Of a stretch of DNA of 64,000 nucleotides, positions 48,301 to 59,698 are shown one piece after another. This DNA is from Phocoena phocoena (lineage: Eukaryota > Chordata > Mammalia > Artiodactyla > Phocoenidae). The position numbers and the translations under genes were made by a program. Numbering within the stretch: position 1 is the first letter of the stretch; the number at the start of each line of letters is the position of its first letter. The stretch covers positions 45,850,500 to 45,914,499 of the forward strand of contig NC_089236.1 of assembly GCF_963924675.1 (NCBI RefSeq). The letters are read 5' to 3'. Under the pieces are notes generated by a model. It did no database searches and was not told the origin of the DNA. It was given only the letters and a program-made list of their open reading frames with translations.

Positions 48301-49124
48301 TTTGACCCACTTCCTAGAGAAATGGAAGTAAAAACAAAAATAAACAAATGGGACATAATGAAATTTAAAAGCTTTTGTACAGCAATGGAAACCATAATCA
48401 AGGTGAAAAGATAACCACAGAATGGTAGAAAACATTTGCAAATGAAGCATCTGACAAAGGATTAATCTCCAAAATATACAAGCACCAAATGCAGCTCAAT
48501 ATGAAAAACACAAACAACCCAATGCCAAAAAAGGGCAGAAGACCTAAATAGACATTTCTCCAAAGAGCATATAGAGATTGCCAACAAGCACATGAAAGGA
48601 TCCTCAATATCACTAATCATTAGAGAAATACAAATCAAAGCTACAGTGAGGTATCTCCTCACACAAGTCAGAATGGTCATCATCAAAAAATGTACAAACA
48701 ATAAATGCTGGAGAGAGTGTGGAGAAAAGGAACCCTCTTGCACTGTTGGTGGGAAAGTAAATTGATATGACCACTATGGAGAACAGTATAGAGGTTCCTC
48801 AAAAAACTAAAAAGAGAACTTCCATACGACCCTGCAATCCCACTACTGGACATATACCCTGAAAACACCATAAATCAAAAAGAGTCTTGTACCACAATGT
48901 TTATTGCAGCTCTATTTACAATAGCCAGGACATGGAAGCAACCTAAGTGTCCATTGAAAGATGAATGGATAAAGAAGATGTGGCATGTAGATACAAGGGA
49001 ATATAAAGAAATGAAATTGAGTTATTTGTAGTGAGGTGGATTGAGCTAGAGACTGTCATACAGAGTGAAGTAAGTCAGAAAGGGAAAAACAAATACAATA
49101 TGCTAACACATATATATGGAATTA
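45323..49124 (+). pseudogene. L1 ORF2 pseudogene
   Basis: The start ATG survives and 226 codons are open, covering most of the endonuclease: N13, E42 and D144/N146 are present. The second metal-binding Asp is replaced by Ser204 (RISHILGH instead of RIDHILGH), and a 2-bp loss near 46000 throws the SDH motif out of frame. Reverse transcriptase pieces follow, including FADDM near 47437, with stops and frameshifts and an A-run expansion near 46890. The protein would be neither complete nor catalytic. Confidence 0.92.
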
Positions 49125-50808
49125 AAAAAAAGAAAAAATGGTTATGAAGAACCTAGGGGCAGGGCAGGAATAAAGACGCAGCCATAGAGAGTGGACTTGT
49201 GGATACAGGGAGGGGGAAGGGTAATCTGGGATGAAGTGAGAGAGTGGCATGGACATATATACACTACCAAATGTAAAATAGCTAGTGGGAAGCAGCCACA
49301 TAGCACTAGAAGATCACCTCAGTTGTTTATGTCCACCTAGAGGGGTGGGATAGGGAGGGTGGGAGGGAGATGCAAGAGGGAGGCAATATGGGGATGTACG
49401 TATATATGTATAGCTGATTCACTTTGTTATACAGCAGAAACTAACACACCATTGTAAAGCAATTATACTCCAATCAAGATGTTAAAAAAAAAAAAAAAGA
49501 TTGCCTTGGCTATTTGGGATCTTTTGTGTTTCCATACAAATTTTAAGATTTTTTTGCTCTAAATATTCAGAAAATGCCATTGGTAATTTGATAGGGATTG
49601 CATTGAACCTATAGATTGCCTTGGATAGTATATCATTTTGACAATGTTGATTCTTCCAATCCAAGAACATGGTATATCTTTCCATCTGTTTGTATCATCT
49701 TAGATTACTTCCATCAGTGTCTTATAGTTTTCAGAGTACAGGCCTTTTACCTCCTTAGGTAAGTTTGTTCTTAGGTATTTAATTCTTTTTGTTGCAATGA
49801 TAAATATGATTGCTTCCTTAATTTCTCTTTCTGATTTTTCATTGTTAGTGTATAGAAATGCAACAGATTTCCATATATTAATTTTGTATCCTGAAACTTT
49901 ACCAAATTCATTCATGAATCCTAGTAATTTTCTGATAGCATCTTTAGGATTTCCTGTGTATAGTATGATGTTATCTGCAAACAGTGGCTGCTTTACTTCT
50001 TCTTTTCCAATTTGGATTCCTTTTATTTCTTTTTCTTCTCTGATTGCTGTGGTTAGGACTTCCAAAACCATGTTGACTAAAAGTAGCAACAGTGGGCAAC
50101 CTTGTCTTTTTCCTTATCTTAGAGGAAATGCTTTCATCTTTTTACCATTGAATATGATGTTTGCTGTGTGTTTTTCATATATGCTCTAATTATGATGAGG
50201 TATGGTCACTCTATGCCCACTTTCTGGAGAGCTTTTACCATAATGGGTGTTGAATTTTGTCAAAAGCTTTTTCTGCATCTATTGAGATGATCATATGGTT
50301 TTTACTCTTCAATTTGTTAATGTGGTATATCACACTGATAGATTTGTGGATATTGAAGAATCCTTGCATCCCTGGGATAAATTCCACCTGATTATGTTGT
50401 ATGATCCTTTTAATATATTTTTGGATTGGTTTTCTAGCATTTTGTTGAGATTTTTTGCTTCTATGTTCATCAGTGATTTTGCCTATAATTTTCTTCTTTT
50501 GTGTTGTTGTTTTGTCTTGTTTTAGTATCATGGTGATGGTGGCCTCATAGAATAAGTTTGGGAGTGTTCTTTCCTCTGTAAATTTTTGGAATAGTTTCAG
50601 AAGGATAGGTGTTACCTATTCTCTAAATATTTGATAGAGTTTTCCTGTGAAGCCATCTGTTCCTAGACTTTTGTTTGTTTGGAGTTCTGTAACCATAGTT
50701 TCAATTCCAGTACTTGTGATTTGTCTGTTCATATTTTCTATTTCTTACTGGTTCAGTCTTGAGAGATTGTACCTTTCTAAGAATTTGTCCATTTCTTCTA
50801 AGTTTTCC

Positions 50809-51007
50809 TTTTTTTTGTGGTACGCGGGCCTCTCACTGTTGTGGTCTCTCCCATTGCGGAGCACAGGCTTCGGACATACAGGCTCAGCAGCCATGGCTCA
50901 TGGGCCCAGCCGCTCCGCGGCATGTGGGATCTTCCTGGACTGGGGCATGAACCCATGTCCCCTGCATCGGCAGGCAGACCCTCAACCACTGCACCACCAC
51001 GGAAGCC
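50809..51007 (-). mobile_element. CHR-2-type SINE in the inverted L1 arm
   Basis: A reversed CHR-2 unit (GTGGTACGCGGGCCTCTCAC at left, CCACCACGGAAGCC at right). The duplication CTAAGTTTTCC lies at 50798-50808 and 51008-51018. Younger than the host L1. Confidence 0.93.
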
Positions 51008-52421
51008 CTAAGTTTTCCATTTTATTGGCATATAGTTGCCTGTAGAAATCTTTTATGATCCTTTGTATTTCTGTGGTGCCAACTGTAACTTCTCCTTTTT
51101 TATTTCTAATTTTATTGATTTAGTGTTAGAACATTCTCTACACCAACTACAAAAATAAACTCAAAATGTATTAAAGACCTAAAGCTAAGACAGGATACTG
51201 TAAAACTCTTAGAGGAAAACATAGACAGAATACACTTTGACATAAATTGCCGCAATATCTTTTTGGATCCACCTCCTAGAGTAATGAAAATAAAAACAAA
51301 AATAAAGAAATGGGACGTAATTAAACTTGAAATCTTTTGCATAGCAAAGGATACCATAAACAAAACAAAAATACGACATACATAATGGGAGAAAATATTT
51401 GCAAAGGATGTGACCAACAAGGGATTAATCTCCAAAATATACAAACAAGTCATGTAGCTCAATATCAAAAAAACAAACAACCCAATCAAAAATGGGCAGA
51501 AGATCTAAGTAGACATTTCTCCAAAGAAGACATACATATAGCCAAAAAGCACATGAAAAGATGTTCAACATCACTAATTATCAGAGAACTGCAAATCAAA
51601 ACTACAATGAGGTATCACATCACACTTGTCAGAATGGCCATTATCAAAAAGTCTACAACAATAAATGCTGAAGATGGTGTGGAGAAAAGGGAACCTTCCT
51701 ACACTGTTGGTGGTAATGTAAATTGGAAGAGCCACTATGGAGAACAGTGTGGAGCTTCCTTAAAAAACTAAAAGTAGAGCTACTGTGTGATCCACAATCC
51801 CACTTCTGGACATAATTCGAAAAGACACATGCATGCTAATGTTCATTGCAGCACTATTTACAATAGCTAAGGCATGGAAGTGACCTAAATGTCCCTTGAC
51901 AGATGAATGGATAAAGAAGATGTGGTACATATATACAATGGAATATTACTCAGCCATAAAAAAGAATGAAATAATGCCATCTGAAGGAACATGGGTAGAC
52001 CTAGAGATTATCATACTAGAGAAGTAAGTCACACAGAGAAAGAAAATATCATATCACTTATATGTGGAATCTAATAAATGCTACAAATGAACTTATTTAC
52101 AAAGCAGAAACAAATTCATAGACTTTGTAAACAAACTTACGGTTACCAAAAGGGAAAGGTAGGGGAGAGGGATAAGTTAGGAGGTTGGAATTAACATACA
52201 CACACTACTGTATATAAAATAGAAAACCAACAAGGACCTACTGTATAACACAGGGAATTCTACTCAATACTCTGTAAAAACCTATATGGGAAAAGAATCC
52301 AAAAAAGAATAGATATATGCATATGTATAATTGAATCACTTTGCTGTACACTTGAAACTACCACAACATTGTAAGTCAACTATAGTCCAATATGAAATAA
52401 AAATTTTAAAAAACTAATGGA

Positions 52422-52629
52422 GAGCTTCCCTAGTGGCGCAGTGGTTGAGAGTCCACCTGCCGATGCAGGGGACACGGGTTCGTGCCCCAGTCCGGGAGGA
52501 TCCCACATGCCACGGAGCGGCTGGGCCCGTGAGCCATGACCGCTGAGCCTGCACATCTGGAGCCTGTGCTCTGCAACGGGAGAGGCCACAACAGTGAGAG
52601 GCTCACATACAACAAAAAGAAAAAAAAAA
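52422..52629 (+). mobile_element. CHR-2-type SINE at an L1 tail
   Basis: A CHR-2 unit inserted just beyond the poly(A) of the twin-primed L1. The 14-bp duplication AAAAAACTAATGGA lies at 52408-52421 and 52630-52643; its A-rich start overlaps the L1 tail. Confidence 0.93.
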
Positions 52630-52643
52630 AAAAAACTAATGGA

Positions 52644-53210
52644 TTCTCTTGAATAATGTTTTATACTATTCTGACTAATTTGTGTTATGTTGAAAAACTA
52701 CATTTCAAAAACATTTTGTATTTGAAAATCATAAAACAAATTTACTACATATAAAAAAAGAAATAATGTTGATATTAAACAGCAATTATGACTAAGGTGT
52801 TTTCACATTGAAAATGCACAAATAAGTTAATGTAAATTACCTCTAAACAAATCTTGGATTTACAGAATTGCAAAGGGATAAATAATTCATTTAAGTTTAT
52901 TTAGAATATTTAACGGGGAAAAATTTAAATTTTGCCATGCAAACATGTCTTCAACATTTCAGCTTGGCCATTCTCCCAACTGAATTCTTTCTTTCCCAGT
53001 GAGGGAAAGAGCATTGGGATATCTTTTTCATTCAGCACAGTTCTTTGCACATAGTGGTTGTTTAAATGTGTTTAATGGTGATCAAGGAAAGGAAAGCTGG
53101 TGATTAGGAGTAAATTCTATATAAAGAATGTTTCCTTGCTGAGCTCAGGATGTCACTGCCGTATTTTGTTAGTGCAGTGTCACACTTACTTTTAAATAAA
53201 AACATTAAGT
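52644..53210. other. Single-copy spacer
   Basis: AT-rich; nothing recognised. Confidence 0.5.
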
Positions 53211-53222
53211 AAGAATTCAGAG

Positions 53223-54589
53223 TGTACTGAAGGTTCTTTGACTGTTTGGAGTCTTTTGTGTTTCCACATGAATTTTAGAATTGTGTTTCCTATTTATGTG
53301 AAGAATACATTGATATTTTGATATCTCCATTTGATAGACTGCATTGAATCTGTAGATAGCTTTGGGTGGCATGGATATTTTAACAATATCAATTCTTGGG
53401 ATCGATAAACCCAGAATATATTTCTTTCCATTTGTGTGTATCTTCAATTTATTTCCTCAAAATGTTGTATTGATAGTTCTCAGTGTACAGATCTTTGACC
53501 AGTTTTGTTAAATCAATTCTATAGTATTCTATTATTTTTGATGATATTGTGAATGAGATTATTTCTTTCTTTCTCAGATGGTTAATTTCAATATATAAAA
53601 GCATGTAAAATTTTTGTCGATTTTATAACCTGTAACATTACTGATTTTTAAAGTTTTACATTTTTTTGGTAAAGTCCTTCAGGTTTTTTATATATGTCAT
53701 CTAAAAAGAGAGATAGCTTTACTTTTTCCTTTACAAGTTGGATGACTTTTGTTTCTTTTTCTTCCCTAATTACTCTGTTTAATCCTTCCAACACTGTGTT
53801 GAATAGAAGTGTCAAGAGTGGGCACTCTTGTCTTGCTCCAGATCTTAAAGGAAATGCTTTCCACTTTCCAGCATTGAGTATTATGTTAGCTGTGGGCTCA
53901 TCATATATTCCTTTATTATGTTGAGGTACATTCCTTCTATACCCAGTTTTTTAAGAATCTTTATCATGAAAGAATTTTGAATTTTTTCAAATGTGTTTTC
54001 TGCATCTAATGAGATCATCATATGATTTTTATCCTTCACTCTGTTAATGTGGTGTATGATAGTAATTGATAGAAATCTTACTTCTGGATATATACCCAAA
54101 GGAAATAAAAGCAGAATCAAAGAGACATTTGCACTCCCATGTTATTGCAGCATTATTCACAATAGCCAAGACCTAGATAAAACCTAAGTGGCCATCAATG
54201 GATGAAAAGATAAATATAATGTGAACACATGTATCTATGTAATGGAATATTATTCATCCGTAAATAGGAAGGAAACTGTCAATTATGACAACATGGATAA
54301 ACCTTGAGGACATTTTGCTAAGTGAAATAAAGCGGATGGAGAAAAATACGGTATGATCTCTCTTATATGTGGAATCTAAAAGAGTCAAACTCCTATAATT
54401 AGAGTAAAATTGTGATTTTCAAGGTCTAGGGAGTGGGAGAAATAAGATATTGGTCAAGGGGTACAAACTTTTAGTTATAAGATGAATAAACTCTGGAAAT
54501 CTAATATTCACCATAGTGACTATAGTTAACAGTACTATATTGTATACTTGAAGTTTGCTTAGAGAGTAGATTTTAATGTTCTCACCACA

Positions 54590-54626
<37 letters not shown>

Positions 54627-54705
54627 AACCATGTGAGGTGGTGGATGTGTTAACTAATTTTGTCGTGGTAATCTTTCACAAAATATACATATATCAAATA
54701 AAAAA
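53223..54705 (+). mobile_element. Second 5'-inverted (twin-primed) L1, older
   Basis: The inverted arm 53223-54067 (minus) is ORF2 reverse-transcriptase sequence of an L1M-like subfamily. The direct arm 54068-54705 (plus) begins at CTTCTGGATATATACCCAAA and runs through the 3'UTR to an A-rich tail. Duplications AAGAATTCAGAG (53211-53222) and AATAATTCAGAG (54706-54717) differ at one base and enclose both arms, so this is one insertion. Relative to a colinear L1 about 0.9 kb between the arms is missing. No frame is functional. Confidence 0.8.
54590..54623. repeat. (CA)n microsatellite in L1 3'UTR
   Basis: About 30 bp of alternating CA inside the direct arm of the twin-primed L1. Old L1 3'UTRs often carry such a CA tract at this point. 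Confidence 0.9.
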
Positions 54706-54717
54706 AATAATTCAGAG

Positions 54718-56723
54718 GGTTGTGTGAGAATTAAAATGATCAAACACCACCAAACAGATCCCTAGATGAAACTATTATAACCCTTTATGTGTTTATTTTA
54801 CTGTATACAAAATTTGATTATTCAAAATTGTATAAATATGTTGATTTAGAAGCTAATTTGAGGCTAAGATACAAATTTGGCCCAGAAGATTTTTGAGATA
54901 CAATATGTCTGTTAGTTAAAACATGACAGGTAACTCTGTCTATAATTGACTGAAATGGGATTTGTAGTTCTATAATTCTACAGGGAAAACAATGTAACAG
55001 CTGATAAATAACGTGATTCTTAAATGGCATTTTTTAAACAAGTAGTAAGGATTTTTAATTGATGTATTTAGCAGGTATTAAAGAGCTCTCTACATTCATG
55101 TCCAGTAAGAGGTGGTTGTCATGTGCCCCATGCTGTTATCCCATATGGCAGAAATGCCTACATTGGAAATTCCTTCCATTTGGATCCGATCAAAATCCCT
55201 GACTAATTTAGATTTGCAGTTGGAAGTGTTGTAAAGAAATACGAACAAAATAGCATTCCAAAGTTAAGGTTTTCCCCTCTACCTTTCGATAGCTTAGATA
55301 AAGCATATGTAGCCATGTTTTATTTGAGGATTAAGGTCATGATAATTTTCCTTCATGTATTAGTTGAGATCAGATAAAACATTATTTTAATAAACTTCCT
55401 TTAAGAGTAGTGGACATTTCACAATGAAAACGTTCTGAGTGGAATAAAAATTCCTACTTAACATCCAGGTGTATTCTAAGAGGATTAACTATATTAAATA
55501 TGTGAGAACAGTTTATAAATATTAAAGTTTGATATAAATCAAGCGTACTTGGTATTATTTGTAGAAGTCATAGTTTTTTAGAAGCAATTCTTTAATATAT
55601 AGCAAGAGCCTTGATTATTTTTAGTTTTTTTTTCAGTAGTTGTATTTTTATATCTTTTGTGATGAATTCCCTTATGAAGGTACCAAGGCAGCAGCAGTGA
55701 AGTGTGGTAGAAAAAGCTTAGGATTTGTTGGCAGTTTATCTAAGTTTAAATCCTGGATCTGAACGTCTTAGCTTTGTGTTTCACCTAAACTTTCTAAGCT
55801 TTAACACTCTATTCAGGAAAATGTGCATAATTCAATGATCATTGCTGTTTGGAAAAAATTCAATAAAAGTCACCTAAAACCTAGTGCAGTTTGTGGCACA
55901 TTTCATTATTCAATAAATATTCAAAAAATAAGGAGTTTAAAAAAATTCTACAGGAGATTACATTTGTAATTGTAATTATTAAATACATGGAATTAAAATA
56001 ATTGCCATTATTGCTCTTCTGATTAAGTACCTGGAATTAAAATAATCTCATAAAATTGTACAGCAATTAAAAAAATCAAACCTATTTCTGTCGAGAGTTG
56101 TGAGAACAGATAAAAATTAAAGCTTTCTCTGAACCGATGTCTGGTATATGTTTATTAAATTATATTTATACATTATCACTGCCCTGAACTGAAGAATTAA
56201 AATATAGTTTCATCATTTTTAGAGAAAAAAAGCATTTTTTCTGTTTTACAATTGTGTCCGTGTGTATGAAGGAAGCAGATGGTGGAGCAGAGGGGCGAGA
56301 TGGTTCACATATATTATCAACTACACAGCATATAAATCAACACTCTTAAAACCCAAGTTTAACTTAAGAATGACTTGATCAGATCCAGTGTAAAAGTTAT
56401 GTCATCTCCAACATAAAATATGCAGTTACTAGAATAATCGTTTTGGTGTTTTTTTTTTTTTTTAAACTATAGTAGATAATTTAACTGAAATATATAAATT
56501 ATAGATATACTACCCAGGTAGTTAATAGTATGTGGAAGTTAATGAGATTCTGATTTAGAGGAATGCTATTTCCACAAATTAATCTTCATCTTGAGGACTG
56601 AGAAATCTTTACTGAATATATAAAAGGAAGACTATCTTTGCTGAATTTCACCCACGCTTGACATTATAACATTTTGCCACTAGAGCTCACTGTTGCTCTT
56701 TATATAGATTCCAAGATTCAATT
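54718..56723. other. Single-copy AT-rich DNA with one MIR
   Basis: About 2 kb with no gene recognised apart from the MIR listed at 55690. Confidence 0.45.
55690..55925 (+). mobile_element. MIR element
   Basis: It follows MIR order: GTGTGGTAGAAAAAGCTTAG, TTTAAATCCTGGATCTGAAC, ACTTTCTAAGC, TTCAGGAAAATGTGCATAAT, CCTAGTGCAGTTTGTGGCAC and TTCAATAAATATTCA. Confidence 0.8.
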
Positions 56724-56774
56724 TTCCTTTCCCTTTCTTCCTTCCTTCCTTCCTTCCTTCTTCTTTCTTTCTTC

Positions 56775-56841
<67 letters not shown>

Positions 56842-56990
56842 TTTTTTTCTTTCTTTCCTTTCTTTCTTTCTTTCTTTCTTCCTTCGTTCCTTTCTTTTTT
56901 AAATTTTCTTCCTTCCTTCCCTTCTTCCTTCCAGCCTGCCTGCCTTTCTACTTTCCTTTCATCTTTCTTTCTTTCTTTATTTTCTTTTTC
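56724..56990. repeat. Long CTTT/CCTT pyrimidine tract
   Basis: About 265 bp, nearly all pyrimidine on the plus strand, with a core of over 80 bp of regular TTTC. Frames through it (Phe/Leu/Ser on plus, Lys/Glu/Arg on minus) are low-complexity artefacts. Confidence 0.95.
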
Positions 56991-57134
56991 CTTAATCATT
57001 ATGCAAGCTGGTATAGTACCCTCTGAAAAATGTTGCATTCTAAAAATATATTGATATTTAAGCAGGAAAATATCCCAAGATCCAGAATCGCCTTCTAAAA
57101 GTATAAGATATCCAAATTATGAGGATTTCTTTTT

Positions 57135-57276
57135 TTAATATATTTTTTTAAATTTTTATTTTTTGGCCACACTGCATGGCATGTGACATCTTAGTTCACC
57201 CCCCACCAGTGATTAAACCCATGCCCTCTGCAGTGAAAGCACCAGAGTCTTAACCACTGAACTACGAGGGAAGTCT
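57135..57276 (-). mobile_element. Older tRNA-derived SINE fragment
   Basis: In reverse: TTTTTATTTTTTGGCCACAC, ACATCTTAGTTCACCC, GTGATTAAACCCATGCCC, GAGTCTTAACCACTGAACTA and AGGGAAGTC. This is the layout of an older, shorter artiodactyl/cetacean tRNA SINE, distinct from the CHR-2 copies and much more diverged. Confidence 0.75.
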
Positions 57277-58281
57277 GAGGGTTTCTGATAATATAATATC
57301 TTACAGAATAATTTGTATGAATATCAGCCTGGTAAACAAATGTCTTTCAAGGAAACATATTACACCATGTTTATAAAACATGTTAAATTGTTCCTTTGCA
57401 AGTATTCTCCAAGCTTGATCAATTTAATAACATATTCTAGAGAATTCTGCCATATATAATTTGGACAACTTAAAAGTCATTTCTATTGCAATTTCTTAAA
57501 ACCTAACCCTTTCATTTATATTCCAATATTGTTTAAATGTCTTATTTCTAAAAACCATTACCTAGACCAATAGCTCTTAAAGAGCTTTAGAATTCATTTT
57601 ACATCAAAAGAAGCCTCTCCCATTTCAAATTGAGAATTTGTCATCTTCAAGTCTCTGTTTTATCTGAAAACAAATAAAAATATTTAGAACTATATGAGGA
57701 GAATATATACAGAGATAAACATAAGTTCCTTCCACATTCTGCTTTATCCTTGCTCTCCCATACATGTCAAATTAGCACATGCTCTTCTGCTCTCCTAATA
57801 ACTTGGAAACTGTCTAAGTCGAACTCCAAATTCAGTCAAATAGAAAATGATCTTCTTTATCGTTGAGCAAAACTCACTGAATGTGTGTAAGACTTTCCCA
57901 GGTACTGTTAGATAACAGAAGGCCAAAGAAAATATCCAATTAATAAAATTATTGCTGTTTATACTAATTTAGTGATTGTAAAGTTATCATGGTCACACAT
58001 ACCTATTAAACTATAGATACTCTTTCCCTAGGAAAACTCCCACTTGGAAATTTCCAGGAAACACAATAACCCAAAGCAAGTCAAAATCCCAATCTAAAAC
58101 TTCCCTAACTAGCTGGGAGATGGATTTCCAACTCATGCCCTCTTTCAATTTTTCCCAATAAACCTTTGATGCAAAACATAATTTTAAAATGTGTGTGTGC
58201 ATGTTACATATACACACAGACATACACACACCCCTCTCAAGTTTGCCCACATGCATTTATGAAAGCATACTTCATAAAAGA
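57277..58281. other. Single-copy DNA, no gene seen
   Basis: About 1 kb without a recognised element apart from GT/CA-rich scraps near 58190-58230. Confidence 0.45.
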
Positions 58282-58289
58282 AGAGTACT

Positions 58290-58564
58290 CTTTTTAAATT
58301 TATGTTATTGAAGTATAGTTGATTTACAAAGTTGTGTTAATTTCTGCTGTACAGCAAAGTGATTCAGTTATACATATATATACATACTTTTTCATATTCC
58401 TTTCCATTATGCTTTATCACAGGATATTGAATATAGTTCCCTGTGCTATAGGACCTTGTTGTTTATCCATTCTACATATAATAGTTTATATCTGCTAACC
58501 CCAAACTCCCAATCCATTCTTCCCCAGCTCCCCTTTCCCCTTGGTAACCACAAACCTGAAGAAC
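58290..58564 (-). mobile_element. 5'-truncated L1, 275-bp 3' end
   Basis: A reversed L1 3' terminus (TATTGAAGTATAGTTGATTT, GTACAGCAAAGTGATTCAG, GGATATTGAATATAGTTCCC, CTCCCCTTTCCCCTTGG). Short duplications AGAGTACT at 58282-58289 and 58565-58572 bound it. Confidence 0.85.
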
Positions 58565-58572
58565 AGAGTACT

Positions 58573-59455
58573 TTAATCTGGTTCTTGCAAGGGTTTGTCC
58601 CACCTCAATTCAGATGCAAGCCTTATGTTTCAAGCCCACCTACCTCCACCCTCAACTAATTGAGACTCTTCTTTAGTGATCAAAGTAAAAACTTTTCTTC
58701 TGCTCTACTCTCTGCTTCACTGAGGTAGAAATCTAAGCATTTCTCTTACAAATCTCCAATTCCCTGGATGTAAAATAATGGATAGTCAAATTGCTTATGT
58801 ACTTTTATAAAACACCAGGCTATGAAAAGAAATTGGGCTGAGAATTTATGTTCATATTTTAATAACTGGTATAGGTAAATTTCCTATTTTTTGCCTAGTT
58901 AATTTTACATGCTGAGAGAGTTCCCAGAGATACAGGCAGGGTAAGGGGTAGGAGAAGGAAGATGGACAATGTAATTTGAATGAGAAAGATGTGCTGTGAT
59001 ACTTTTCCTTTCAAATTACCTGACAATTCAAGAGACATGGGTTATATATTAAGGAAAGAATGTAGTTCCAGACAGCATATCCCTGTCGGCCTGGGACTGT
59101 CTTAGATAAATGGACAGCTTTCTATACAGTGGAAGTTAGATATTATATTCATGATAAAGGGTTTGACTGACAGATCAGTATCTGAGTAATACCTGGCATA
59201 TCATTACCTTCATGAAAATAAGGACAGCCATCCTAAAATCATCAGCTGAGCTTTTGGTTGGGGGTGGGCCTGAATAACTAAAATCAGGAGTGCCGTAGTG
59301 CTTAACATTTCCACAAAAATCCACAGATCAGAGAAGCTATATGTGAAAACAATATAAAGTAAATGTAAAACAATATAAAGTAAATGTAAAACAACTATCA
59401 ATAAAAATTTTTGAATTATTTCACTCATGAATTGTTTTATGAAACATAAAATCTT
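58573..59455. other. Single-copy DNA, no gene seen
   Basis: Nothing recognised. A local tandem repetition, AACAATATAAAGTAAATGTA, occurs twice at 59349-59390. Confidence 0.45.
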
Positions 59456-59467
59456 TCAAGCCTTTTT

Positions 59468-59686
59468 TTTGTTTTTGTTTTTTTGTTTTTGTTTGCGGTA
59501 TGCTGGCCTCTCACTGTTGTGGCCTCTCCCGTTGCGGAGCACAGGCTCCAGACACGTAGGCTTAGCGGTCATGGCTCACGGGCCCAGCCGTTTCGCGGCA
59601 TGTGGGATCTTCCTGGACCAGGCCACGAACCCGTGTCCCCTGCATCGGCAGGCGGACTCTCAACCACTGTGCCACCAGGGAAGCCC
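59468..59686 (-). mobile_element. CHR-2-type SINE
   Basis: A reversed CHR-2 unit with a TTTTTGTTTTTG-type tail. The duplication TCAA(G/A)CCTTTTT lies at 59456-59467 and 59687-59698. Confidence 0.93.
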
Positions 59687-59698
59687 TCAAACCTTTTT

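Larger units (their letters stand above)
42215..49496 (+). mobile_element. Full-length L1, inactive
   Basis: A complete 7.28-kb element from AGCCACGCCTTCAAGATGGC to a 14-A tail, with perfect 13-bp duplications AAGATTGCCTTGG at 42202-42214 and 49497-49509. It sits in the inverted arm of an older L1, and removing it rejoins that ORF2 sequence seamlessly. 5'UTR 42215-44385, ORF1 remnant to 45264, ORF2 remnant 45323-49124, 3'UTR after that. Stops and frameshifts occur in both ORFs. CpG sites in its leader are largely decayed compared with the L1 at the left edge. Confidence 0.95.
41927..52415 (+). mobile_element. 5'-inverted (twin-primed) L1, split by a later L1
   Basis: Two arms form one element. 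The inverted arm (41927-42214 plus 49510-51124, minus strand) holds ORF2 reverse-transcriptase text, including FADN near 49975-49990. The direct arm (51125-52415, plus) carries the ORF2 C terminus and 3'UTR to an A-rich tail. The outer end of the inverted arm and the start of the direct arm map to the same L1 position: both contain TTAGAACAYTCTC. That is the signature of twin priming. A full-length L1 (42215-49496) and a SINE (50809-51007) later entered the inverted arm. Clear target duplications were not found. Confidence 0.85.
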
